DNA of 64,000 nt. It comes from [Candidatus Thermochlorobacteriaceae] bacterium GBChlB. GTDB lineage: Bacteria; Bacteroidota; Chlorobiia; Chlorobiales; Thermochlorobacteraceae. Positions 36,350-45,040 of this stretch are shown here, piece by piece; position 1 is the first letter of the stretch, and each line of letters starts with the position of its first letter. Made by a program: the position numbers and the translations under genes. A model generated the notes under the pieces. The model saw only the letters and a list, made by a program, of their open reading frames with translations. It did not search any database and was not told the origin of the DNA. The stretch covers positions 62,001 to 126,000 of the forward strand of contig JPGV01000020.1 in assembly GCA_000724175.1 (NCBI GenBank), read 5' to 3'.

Positions 36350-37960
36350 TTATTTTTTGAACGCTTTGATGATTTCAGAAATTGCCTCGTCGGACAGCTT
36401 TCCCGTAACGGACGATTTCACAGGCAAAGGCGACTTACCTAACGGTCGGTTCTGCGTTGAGGGCGCGTTGCCTGCCTTTAAGCGAATGCGCTCATCAATG
36501 ATGTCGGAGAAACTTTTTTGAGACTGCGTATTTATTTTTTCGTTTGGTGTTTCCGAGGCGGGCGCAATGGGATTTCCGTTGGCGTCGTTGACAGGAGTTG
36601 TCTCGAAGCCAATGCGTTTGATATTCAAGAGGTGCATTGGCGTAATGTTGTCGGTGGTAATAGAGCCGCCAATCGTGCCGGGACCGAGTGTCATAGCGGG
36701 CGCGAGCGACGTGGTGTATCCTACTGCGCCGACCGCCGCAACAGTGTTGATTAAAATCCGAAACGCTGGTTTGTGCAACGCGAATTGCTCAATCACATGG
36801 TCGTTTTGTGAATGCAGTGCAAGCGAGTGTCCAATGCCGCCGTAGTTGAGCAGCTCAATGCAGCGTTTGCAGCCCGCTTCCCAGCCGTCCTCAACATAGA
36901 ACGCCAAAACGGGCGAGAGTTTTTCCGCCGAGAGCGGGTGTGCGCGACCGACGCCGCCTAACTCCGCCATCAAAACGGTCGTATTTGCAGGCACCGAAAG
37001 TCCCGCCCGCTCGGCAATGTAAGTTGCTGGTTTGCCGACGACTTCCGGGTTCAAGCCTTTTGGGAACATAAACCGCTCCAATTTTTGCCGCTCCTCGCCC
37101 TCGACGAAATACGCGCCGCGCTTTTTGAGTTCTTCGACAACGCGGTTCTTCAACGGCAGGTCGCACACAATCGCTTGCTCCGATGAACAGAGCGTTCCGT
37201 TATCGAACGTCTTTCCGAATAAAATATCGGCAACGGCTTTCGGCACATTGGCGGTGCGCTCGATAAACGCTGGCACGTTGCCCGACCCAACGCCGTAGGC
37301 AGGTTTGCCCGATGAATACGCGGCGCGAACCATTGGCGTGCTGCCCGTTGCAAGAATCACGCTGGTAAGGTCATGGCGCATCAGTTCCGATGTGCCTTCG
37401 AGCGTCGGCGTGGTCATACATTGAACAAGGTCGTGCGGTGCGCCTGCTTTCTTTGCTGCATCGGACATAATTTTCGCCGCCGCCGATGTGCATCGAACCG
37501 CGCGCGGGTGCGGGGAGGCGACAATCGCGTTTCGAGATTTCAGCGAAATGATGGCTTTATACATCATCGTCGAGGTCGGGTTTGTCGTCGGAATCAGCGC
37601 AGCGACGACGCCCATCGGCGTTGCAACTTCCCAGACTTTTCCGTCGTGCGTTTTTTTAATGATGCCGCACGTTTTCATCTCCTTGATGTAATCGTAGAGC
37701 ATTTTTGTGCCGACGATATTTTTGGTGATTTTGTCTTTCACCACGCCGAAGCCAGTTTCCTCGACGGCGAGTTTGGCGAGTTTCTCGCGCGCGTCGTAGC
37801 CCGCTTCCGCCATCGCTTTAACGATTTTATCGACGCGCTCTTGCGACAACTCTTTGTAAAGCTCGCACGCCACTTTTGCTTTTTGAAGCAAGGCTCGCGC
37901 TTCCTGAATTGATTTAAGGTCGGTCGAGAGTTCCATCGCCGTTATGGTTTGGTTGTCCAC
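36350..37960 (-). CDS. CoA-acylating aldehyde dehydrogenase (AdhE/EutE type) with C-terminal encapsulation-peptide-like helix
   Basis: 536 residues. Start: GTG at 37960 with GAAAGG 5-6 bp before it; ATG at 37936 (Met9) is an alternative. ALDH fold with IPTTNPTSTMMYKAI, VILATGSTPMVRAAYSSGKPAYGVGSGN (NAD site) and catalytic Cys258 in FDNGTLCSSEQAIV, the AdhE-type sequence; SLALHSQND, INTVAAVGAVGYTTSL and GPGTIGGSITTDN are also AdhE/PduP-type. The enzyme makes acyl-CoA from aldehyde, CoA and NAD+. Residues ~455-520 are a non-conserved linker (with an SFSDIIDERIRLK helix), and 522-536 are LSDEAISEIIKAFKK, the pattern of microcompartment targeting helices. No alcohol-dehydrogenase domain is fused. 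It overlaps the upstream gene by 19 bp. Confidence 0.93.
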   Translation of the reverse strand: MDNQTITAMELSTDLKSIQEARALLQKAKVACELYKELSQERVDKIVKAMAEAGYDAREKLAKLAVEETGFGVVKDKITKNIVGTKMLYDYIKEMKTCGIIKKTHDGKVWEVATPMGVVAALIPTTNPTSTMMYKAIISLKSRNAIVASPHPRAVRCTSAAAKIMSDAAKKAGAPHDLVQCMTTPTLEGTSELMRHDLTSVILATGSTPMVRAAYSSGKPAYGVGSGNVPAFIERTANVPKAVADILFGKTFDNGTLCSSEQAIVCDLPLKNRVVEELKKRGAYFVEGEERQKLERFMFPKGLNPEVVGKPATYIAERAGLSVPANTTVLMAELGGVGRAHPLSAEKLSPVLAFYVEDGWEAGCKRCIELLNYGGIGHSLALHSQNDHVIEQFALHKPAFRILINTVAAVGAVGYTTSLAPAMTLGPGTIGGSITTDNITPMHLLNIKRIGFETTPVNDANGNPIAPASETPNEKINTQSQKSFSDIIDERIRLKAGNAPSTQNRPLGKSPLPVKSSVTGKLSDEAISEIIKAFKK

Positions 37961-38682
37961 TTATTGCCTTTCTTTACGAGCACCACGCGGTCGGGCAGGA
38001 TGCCGTTAAACCCGCAGAACGCAGCGTGCTGCTCAACGGAAAGTTGAACGAGGTAAGTTTCATCGTTTGTTTTTTCAATTATGACTTCGCCCGCCTTTTC
38101 TTTTTTGCCATCATAATTCGTCGAGATGACCACGGTTGTTTTTTGCGCGGCATCGCTCCATTGCTCCATGTTTTCGCTGTTTGAAAAGTTATCGCGGTCA
38201 ATGTCAAGGTTGCAGAGATACACGTTTACGCCCGACTTCGTCGTCGTCGATATTGAGAACCACTGAACTTTTCCATCAACGACGCACATCGAGAGGTCGC
38301 CGTTTTTCGATAAACTGGTTTCAATAAGCTCGACTTGTGCCGCTTTGTAGAGCGCAACGGTCAGCGTTTTTTTGCCGCCTTTCCATTCGCCGCGCAATAC
38401 ATCTCCTTTCATGCGCAACGTAAACTTTCCTGTGTTGGTGCCTTTTTCATCGAATTCATCAAGCTCAATGCTGCCATTTGGATTGACTTTGCCTTTGAGC
38501 GTAATTGGTTTTCCAGTTCGGTCATACGCATAGACGCCGCTCATCAAATTGTCTTTACGCTCCAACGTCATCTTGATTTTGTAAGAACTTACACAGCCGA
38601 CGAGTTCTTTTTTAAACTCCTGCGCACTTGCAACACGATTAAGCGCGGCGACGCACAACAAGGACCAAACGATGGTTTTCAT
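37942..38682 (-). CDS. Exported protein, beta-rich domain, unknown function
   Basis: About 246 residues with a signal peptide (MKTIVWSLLCVAALNRVASAQ; two residues longer if the 38688 start is used). The first ~95 mature residues, YKIKMTLERKDNLMSGVYAYDRTGKPITLKG, then ELDEFDEKGTNTGKFTLRMKGDVLRGEW, follow a beta pattern common in secreted proteins of Bacteroidota without known function. The second half has a further unknown domain with cysteines. Its stop overlaps the start of the aldehyde dehydrogenase gene by 19 bp, and sppA ends 15 bp upstream, so the three are co-transcribed. Confidence 0.75.
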   Translation of the reverse strand: MKTIVWSLLCVAALNRVASAQEFKKELVGCVSSYKIKMTLERKDNLMSGVYAYDRTGKPITLKGKVNPNGSIELDEFDEKGTNTGKFTLRMKGDVLRGEWKGGKKTLTVALYKAAQVELIETSLSKNGDLSMCVVDGKVQWFSISTTTKSGVNVYLCNLDIDRDNFSNSENMEQWSDAAQKTTVVISTNYDGKKEKAGEVIIEKTNDETYLVQLSVEQHAAFCGFNGILPDRVVLVKKGNKWTTKP

Positions 38683-38697
38683 GCTCATTTTATTTTT

Positions 38698-40512
38698 TTA
38701 TTTCACAATTATGTCGTAAGGTAACCGCGCTTGTGGCGACAGCACAGATGCACTGAGAAATTGCAAGGCAGATTTCATCCATTGGAGTTCGTCTTTAATT
38801 AAGCCTGTGCCAAACATGTCGGATAAAACGGCGTCTTCGACATCACGCTTGAATGTCCTGACGAACTTTTCGTAGAGCGAGGCGTCGTCATTGTCGTCGC
38901 CAAAGAGGCTTTCAAAGAAAGATTGTGGCGCGGGATACGAGACGAGTTGAACCGTTGCCGCCGTGTCAATGCCGGCTAACTCTTTTGCGGTTTGAATTGC
39001 CTTTCTAAATCCGCCGAGTTCATCGACCAACCCGATAGCTTTGGCGCGTTGTCCAGTCCATACTCTGCCTTGCGCAATAGAGTCGACATCTGCGACGGTC
39101 ATTTTTCGACCGTCGGCGACGCCCGCAAGGAACTGCTTGTAAATTTTGCCGACAAGTTCGTCATACTTTGCAAAGGCATCGGGCGAGGCTTTCTCGAACA
39201 TATTGAGCGCGTCGGCGTATTTGCCGCGCGTCAGCACCTGACGGTGCAATCCGGCATTCTCTTGCAACTTTTTGAAATACGGGCGCACGCTGAACACGCC
39301 AATAGACCCTGTAATTGTAAGCGGGTCAGCGATAATTTTATTTGCGTTCATTGAAATCCAATAGCCACCCGACGCTGCAAGACCCGACATTGAGACCACC
39401 AATGGTTTTTTCTTTTTCGCTTCATTGAGTGCGTTGAGTATTTTGTCGGAGGCGAGCACCGAGCCGCCCGGACTATCGACACGCAAGACAATCGCTTTAA
39501 TACTCTCATCTTTCTGAGCCGAGCTGACTGCCGCCACAATTGTCTGGTCGCCGCTGTCCTCGCTATCACCAAGCGGACTTGACGAGGCTTTGCCGTCGAC
39601 AATTGTTCCTACGACATTGACCACCGCGATTTTTTCCTTCGCCAGATTTCTTGTCGACACACTGACACCCGCATACTGCCCTGCGCTGACAAACAGCGCG
39701 TCGTCGGCAGCGTCGAATTTTTGTTTTAACTGCTCTTTCAATTGCGATAGATACAGCACACTGTCGACCAATTTTAACTTGACCGCGTCTTGTTCGGAGA
39801 CAATTGCGACCTCATCGATGATGCGTCGATACTCGGCTTCGGAGAGGTTTTTGTCTTTGGCGACGTCGGCGACATAAGCGTTGAAAAAGTCGTCCAAGAG
39901 CGCGCTACGCTGCTCAATGTCGTAGATGCTTGCGCTGTCGCGCACAAGCGGTTCAGTTGCGCTTTTATACTTGCCGCGTCCGAAGACCTCGACGCCAATG
40001 CCGATTTTTTCCAACGCCGTTTTGAAATAGAGGTTCTCCGTTTTGATGCCGTCGAGCGAGAGCGAGGAAAACGGCTCGAGAAAAATTTTATCGCACGCCG
40101 CTGCCAGATGATAATCGTTGTCGTCGGGCGAGGAGAGATACGCCCATACCTCTTTGCCCGACGCGCGAAAGTCTTTTATCGCCTCGCGCACTTCATTGAC
40201 TTTTGAGGGATAAGCGCCAACGCTGATTTCCATCAGCACCAACTTGATGCGGTCGTCGGTTTTGGCTTTTCGCAAGGCTTGCAATGTGCCTTGCAGCGTG
40301 ATGGGCTGGCGCTGCCGACTAAATGGCGACGGCTCCGTAAGTGAAATTTCCGGCAATGCACCTTTGACGGGCAACACCAACACGCTTTTGGGTGGCACAT
40401 CGGCTTTTGGGTTGAGCAAACTAAATACGCCAATGCCGAACAGCGCGATGAACAAAACAAGTAGAATAATGAGCAGTCGCTTTTTGCTTGAACGCTTCTT
40501 TTCTTCCGCCAT
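38698..40512 (-). CDS. sppA: Signal peptide peptidase SppA (67-kDa type)
   Basis: 604 residues, the length of the tandem-domain (67K) SppA. N-terminal membrane anchor (about 11-33) after a basic tail; two S49 domains. The catalytic Lys183 lies in the first domain (GRGKYKSATEPL) and nucleophile Ser381 in the second (SMSGLAASGGYWISM), as in E. coli SppA, where the two halves share the dyad. A strong Shine-Dalgarno (AAGGAG) precedes the ATG. It degrades leftover signal peptides in the inner membrane. It lies 40 bp downstream of an oligopeptide ABC ATPase gene. Confidence 0.95.
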   Translation of the reverse strand: MAEEKKRSSKKRLLIILLVLFIALFGIGVFSLLNPKADVPPKSVLVLPVKGALPEISLTEPSPFSRQRQPITLQGTLQALRKAKTDDRIKLVLMEISVGAYPSKVNEVREAIKDFRASGKEVWAYLSSPDDNDYHLAAACDKIFLEPFSSLSLDGIKTENLYFKTALEKIGIGVEVFGRGKYKSATEPLVRDSASIYDIEQRSALLDDFFNAYVADVAKDKNLSEAEYRRIIDEVAIVSEQDAVKLKLVDSVLYLSQLKEQLKQKFDAADDALFVSAGQYAGVSVSTRNLAKEKIAVVNVVGTIVDGKASSSPLGDSEDSGDQTIVAAVSSAQKDESIKAIVLRVDSPGGSVLASDKILNALNEAKKKKPLVVSMSGLAASGGYWISMNANKIIADPLTITGSIGVFSVRPYFKKLQENAGLHRQVLTRGKYADALNMFEKASPDAFAKYDELVGKIYKQFLAGVADGRKMTVADVDSIAQGRVWTGQRAKAIGLVDELGGFRKAIQTAKELAGIDTAATVQLVSYPAPQSFFESLFGDDNDDASLYEKFVRTFKRDVEDAVLSDMFGTGLIKDELQWMKSALQFLSASVLSPQARLPYDIIVK

Positions 40513-40552
40513 AATCCGCTCCTTTGTTGAAAAAATTAACTGTTAAAAAAAT

Positions 40553-41596
40553 TTATGCTGCCTGCACGTTTTTTGCAGTCGGCTCATAGAGCAAGCAACT
40601 GACCTTGTGCGTTTCCTCCTCCGAAAGCGCGGCAAGCTGCGGAGCCTTGATTTTACAAGCGTCGACGGCTTTCGGGCAGCGTGGGTGAAATGCGCACCCG
40701 CTCGGTGTGTTGGCAGGACTTGGTAAGTCGCCCGTTAGGATAATTCGTTTCTTCTTCGCCTTTGGATTCGGCACTGGCACAGCGGAAAGCAAGGCTTCGG
40801 TGTAAGGGTGCTTCGGCGAGGCGTAAAGCTCGTCGCAGCCCGCTATCTCGACCACTTTTCCGAGATACATCACCGCGACTCTGTCTGAGATATGCTCGAC
40901 GACCGACAGGTCGTGCGCAATGAAGAGATATGTCAATCCGAACTCTTTTTGCAAGTCTTGCAAGAGGTTGATGATTTGCGATTGAATGGACACGTCCAGC
41001 GCAGAAACAGGTTCGTCGCAAACAATGAATTTTGGCTTCACTGCTAACGCCCGCGCAATGCCGACACGCTGACGCTGACCGCCCGAAAATTCATGCGGAT
41101 ACCGATTGAGATATTCTTTTCGCAGACCGACGATGTCGAGCAGTTGTTCGGCTGCGCTGCGTGCCGAACTGCCCTCAGCGAGTTGATGCACTTCTAACAC
41201 TTCTCGCAGCATCTCTCCAACGGTGAGCCGCGGGTTGAGCGAACTGAATGGGTCTTGAAAAATGATTTGGATTTCCTTGCGCAGTTTGCGCAACTCATCT
41301 TTGCTTAACGCTAAAACATCTTTGCCCTCGAAGAAAATAGAGCCGCTCGTCGGTTCAATCAATCGCAGCAAGGCTCTGCCCGTTGTTGTTTTGCCGCAGC
41401 CCGATTCGCCGACGAGACCGAGCGTTTCGCCTTTGCGAATTGTAAAAGAGACACCATCAACGGCTTTAACATAGCCGACCGTCCGCGAAAAAAATCCTTT
41501 TCTGATGGGAAACCATTTGGTCAGATTCTTGACGACCAGCAGCTCGGGCGCATCGGTTAAATTTTTTGCAGGCATTGGCGTTTGTGTTTTTTTCAA
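40553..41596 (-). CDS. oppF: Peptide ABC transporter ATP-binding protein (OppF/DppF type)
   Basis: 347 residues. Walker [10 protein letters not shown] (63-71), Q-loop, signature [14 protein letters not shown], Walker [13 protein letters not shown], and the C-terminal oligopeptide domain [25 protein letters not shown], a Cys-rich motif found in OppD/OppF/DppD/DppF. It energises peptide uptake together with permeases and an OppD partner, none of which is in the window. It is the first gene of the leftward cluster oppF-sppA-exported protein-aldehyde dehydrogenase. Confidence 0.9.
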   Translation of the reverse strand: MKKTQTPMPAKNLTDAPELLVVKNLTKWFPIRKGFFSRTVGYVKAVDGVSFTIRKGETLGLVGESGCGKTTTGRALLRLIEPTSGSIFFEGKDVLALSKDELRKLRKEIQIIFQDPFSSLNPRLTVGEMLREVLEVHQLAEGSSARSAAEQLLDIVGLRKEYLNRYPHEFSGGQRQRVGIARALAVKPKFIVCDEPVSALDVSIQSQIINLLQDLQKEFGLTYLFIAHDLSVVEHISDRVAVMYLGKVVEIAGCDELYASPKHPYTEALLSAVPVPNPKAKKKRIILTGDLPSPANTPSGCAFHPRCPKAVDACKIKAPQLAALSEEETHKVSCLLYEPTAKNVQAA

Positions 41597-41738
41597 AATA
41601 CGCGATTTGCTTTGAATCGACCAACGTCCGTCGTTTCAGAAACAGCATATCGAGAAAGCGCAGGCGTTTTTCTTGGCGGGCGCGCAACTTGCGGCTTTCT
41701 TGGTTGATAAAAAGCGTTAATTTGCGGCCACAAATTTT

Positions 41739-44051
41739 TTGACCACGTTGCACCGCTTGATACCATTAGTTCAATTACCTTGCCGCGCTGCGCTTGTTGC
41801 GCTGTCTCTTGGAGCGCTTTTGGTTTCATCGTGCGCCCGCGACGACGCCAGCCTTGCCGGAAACTTGTATCACAATTTCACGGCGTTTTTCAATGCGTAT
41901 TACAACGCAGGGGTTGAGTATGAGAAAGGCATTAAGGCAATGAAATCGTCGGTTAGCTACGACCGCAACGCGCGGCTACAGATTTTTATTTCGCTCGAGA
42001 ATGCACAGCAGGGAAAACAATTTTTCGACAAGGTCATTGAGAAGGCGGGCGCAGTGGTGCAGGCGCATCCGAACAGCGATTTAGCAGATAACGCGTTGCT
42101 CTTGATGGGCAGGGCGTATTATTATCAGCGTGAATTTCAGCCCGCCGAGCGCAAGTTCAAAGAAGTCATCTCGAATTATCCGACCAGCGACATCTTGGAC
42201 GAGGCGACATTCTGGTATGGGCGTACGCTCTCGCAACAGCAGCAAACATCAGAGGCGCGGGAAATTTTGGGAGGCGTGATTGCCTCGCCTCGAACAGCAC
42301 CCAATGTCAGAGCCGACGCGCATTTCTCGCTCGCCGAACTTGCCATCAGAGACGAAGAACTCGACGAAGCCGAAAAGCAAATTCGCTTGGGACTGCCGCT
42401 TGCCACCGACAACGACCGCAAAGCCACTGCCGCTTTCGTCTTGGCACGCATTTACGACCAATTGGGGAAATACGACCAAGCCGCTCAATTTTATCAACTC
42501 GTGCTTTCGCTCGACACCGACTACGAACTGCGCTATGCCGCACAGCTCAGCTACGCGCTCGATTTGCGCGAACAAAATAATTTAGACGAGGCAATCGAGG
42601 CATTTATGCGAATGCTCTCCGACGATAAAAATCTGGACAAGTTCGCCGAAATTCGCTATGAACTCTCGCAATGCTACGAGAAACAAGACCGATTGGGCAA
42701 AGCGATTGATTTGTATTTGGAAATCATTCGAAAAAATCCGCGCACCGAAGGCGCAGCGAAAAGTTATTATCGGTTGGGCTTGATTAAGCAAGACATTTCG
42801 CGCGACTATGAAACGGCGCGTGCGCTCTTCGATAGTGCTAAAATTGAGTTCGCTCAGGGCGAGATAAACAAAGCAGCAAGCGAGGCATCGGAACGTATGA
42901 CGAAAATTTTATCGCTCTATGAAGCCGTCGCCGCGCTCGATAGCACAATTCGGCTGGGCATTGTGAGCCAAAAAAAGACGGAGAAACCGCGCGACACACT
43001 CGACGCCCAGCCCGACGCACCAACGGTGCAGCGCACGCGGCGCGATTACCGACGCAGCGCGTTTTTAGCCTCCGGCGCACGCGACGCCTTCGGCGATACG
43101 CTTACTACACGCCAAACCGAGAAGCGCCAACGAATCGTCTTTGACGCTGCACGCGACACAGCAACGCTGCTCGGCTATAAGCGCGAGTTGCTCAATCGAT
43201 ATTCTGGCATCGGCAATTTCTATCAAACCACGTTGCCCATTCCTGACTCGGCGATTCATTGGCATCGGTTTACGCTTCGCGCCATTGACGACAGTTTGAA
43301 CGTTTTTCCCGATTCAATGAAACCCGCTGTGCGTGCGCTTCAAGAGCCAATTTTGTATGCACTCGCCGACGCGCATCGCCTTAAAAATGACCTGTCAGAG
43401 ACCGACTCGATTTATAAGTTGATGCTGGAGCGCTATCCGAAAAGCCGTTACGCTGAGCGCATCAGGATTTATTACAACATGCCGAGCGACGCGGTTGAAC
43501 AAACGAAAGACTACGCGTTGTATCAATCCGCGATTGCAGGCATAGAGCGCCGAGAGTTTCGGCTGTCGCTCAAACGGCTCGATAGTCTCCTTACGCGCTA
43601 TCCGCGCTCGCCGCTTCGCCCGAAGGCATTGCTTGCCAAAGGCTACATTTATGAAACATCAGTCGCTTTGCCCGATTCGGCGATTGCAATTTACAAGCAG
43701 TTGGAGTTGCAGTATCCATCGTCGCCCGAAGCGTTGTCGATACAAGCGAAATTGCAAGCGGTCGCCCTTGCGCGCGCGCCAAAATTGGACACCGTGAAAT
43801 CCAAATCGGTGTCGCCGAAAGACACGACGCAAAAAAGCGTGCCTGTTAAAGAGGCACAGACGAGAAACGCGCTGCCTGCTGCGCCGAAATCAACTGGCGT
43901 GAAACAACCCATGACGCCCAACGCCGCCTTGCCTGACAGCCTCGGTGGCGCGGCATCCTCGAGAACGCCGCCCTCGACATCTCGTAACTTTCGTAAACCA
44001 ACTCCGGCTCGACCGGAATCCACAACGACTACAACGCCGCGACCAAAATGA
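41739..44051 (+). CDS. Large TPR lipoprotein, PorW/SprE-like
   Basis: About 770 residues. No ATG is available; TTG at 41739, 41748 or 41757 are the possible starts (I use 41739), none with a clear Shine-Dalgarno. The signal ends in a lipobox VSSC (Cys32). Directly after it, LYHNFTAFFNAYYNAGVEYEKGIKAM resembles the N-terminus of SprE/PorW, a T9SS accessory TPR lipoprotein, followed by many tetratricopeptide repeats (GRAYYYQREFQPAERKFKEVI, ARIYDQLGKYDQAAQFYQLVL, YELSQCYEKQDRLGKAIDLYLEI). The C-terminal ~100 residues are Pro/Thr/Ser-rich and basic. It overlaps pyrK by 4 bp. Confidence 0.75.
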   Translation: MTTLHRLIPLVQLPCRAALVALSLGALLVSSCARDDASLAGNLYHNFTAFFNAYYNAGVEYEKGIKAMKSSVSYDRNARLQIFISLENAQQGKQFFDKVIEKAGAVVQAHPNSDLADNALLLMGRAYYYQREFQPAERKFKEVISNYPTSDILDEATFWYGRTLSQQQQTSEAREILGGVIASPRTAPNVRADAHFSLAELAIRDEELDEAEKQIRLGLPLATDNDRKATAAFVLARIYDQLGKYDQAAQFYQLVLSLDTDYELRYAAQLSYALDLREQNNLDEAIEAFMRMLSDDKNLDKFAEIRYELSQCYEKQDRLGKAIDLYLEIIRKNPRTEGAAKSYYRLGLIKQDISRDYETARALFDSAKIEFAQGEINKAASEASERMTKILSLYEAVAALDSTIRLGIVSQKKTEKPRDTLDAQPDAPTVQRTRRDYRRSAFLASGARDAFGDTLTTRQTEKRQRIVFDAARDTATLLGYKRELLNRYSGIGNFYQTTLPIPDSAIHWHRFTLRAIDDSLNVFPDSMKPAVRALQEPILYALADAHRLKNDLSETDSIYKLMLERYPKSRYAERIRIYYNMPSDAVEQTKDYALYQSAIAGIERREFRLSLKRLDSLLTRYPRSPLRPKALLAKGYIYETSVALPDSAIAIYKQLELQYPSSPEALSIQAKLQAVALARAPKLDTVKSKSVSPKDTTQKSVPVKEAQTRNALPAAPKSTGVKQPMTPNAALPDSLGGAASSRTPPSTSRNFRKPTPARPESTTTTTPRPK

Positions 44052-44854
44052 CCACAGCCACACACGCCGCGCCCGTGCGCGATTTGCTTTTGAGCGTTGC
44101 CGACAACACTCGGCTCACCTCATCGATTCACGTCTTGAAACTCCGCGCGCCAGAATTTGCCCATGTGTTCGGCGCAGGACAATTTTTGGAAATCAAAACG
44201 TCAAACGGGCTGGCGCCGCTTTTGCGCCGACCGTATAGCATTCACCGCGTCGAGGGCGACTGCATTGAAGTGATGGGCAAGGTCGTGGGCATCGGCACCA
44301 AGCAGCTTTACGACGCCCGCGTCGGCGACCGCTTTCAAGTTCTTGCGCCGCTTGGAAACACATTTGGCTACGATAGAGACGATTTTGATACGGCGTTGCT
44401 GGTTTCAGGTGGCATTGGCGTTGCACCGATGGCGATGCTCGAAGAGGAACTTTTGAAACGCGGCAAAACGGTGATAAACCTCATCGGCGCGCGCACTGCC
44501 GAAGACATCATGACGCGGCATCTCTCGAATTGGTCGGTGGCAACGGACGACGGCACAATGGGACTGAAAGGCACTGTGGTTTCATTACTCGCCAGAGAGC
44601 TCCCCAAGCTACGCGGTTCGCACGTGCGCGTTTTTTCGTGTGGCCCGAACCGAATGCTCGCCGCGCTCTCGGCATTTTGCAATGAACGCGGCATTGCTTG
44701 CGAGGTCTCGATTGAATCAACGATGGGCTGTGGCATTGGAATCTGCTATGGCTGTCCTGTCAGAATCCGCGATGCGCGCGGCGCCGTGCGCAACGAACTG
44801 CTTTGTCAATATGGCAGCGTTCTTGACGCCCGCGAAGTCGTTTGGGACGAGTAA
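44048..44854 (+). CDS. pyrK: Dihydroorotate dehydrogenase electron transfer subunit
   Basis: 268 residues, ATG within ATGA overlap of the preceding stop. FAD-binding motif LLRRPYSIHRVEG (59-70), NAD domain ALLVSGGIGVAPMAML, and C-terminal 2Fe-2S ligands Cys228, Cys233, Cys236, Cys253 (CGIGICYGC...LLC). It transfers electrons from PyrD to NAD+, making UMP synthesis NAD-dependent. pyrD is not adjacent. It could also be a generic NAD(P)H-flavin reductase of this family, but the 2Fe-2S tail and length fit PyrK best. Confidence 0.92.
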   Translation: MTTATHAAPVRDLLLSVADNTRLTSSIHVLKLRAPEFAHVFGAGQFLEIKTSNGLAPLLRRPYSIHRVEGDCIEVMGKVVGIGTKQLYDARVGDRFQVLAPLGNTFGYDRDDFDTALLVSGGIGVAPMAMLEEELLKRGKTVINLIGARTAEDIMTRHLSNWSVATDDGTMGLKGTVVSLLARELPKLRGSHVRVFSCGPNRMLAALSAFCNERGIACEVSIESTMGCGIGICYGCPVRIRDARGAVRNELLCQYGSVLDAREVVWDE

Positions 44855-45040
44855 GCGACGCTCAGCATCGACAAAGGCGGTTGGTTGGACAGACGCGCCA
44901 GCCGTTTCTCAGTCAAAGTTATCAGGCGTTTGTCCGAAAAATTTTTATCTTTGCGCTTTCACGATGTATGTTCACGCGCACATTTACGCACAAGTTGTTT
45001 GGTTGAAACCATCATTGCATGACAATCGTAGCCCTTGTCT

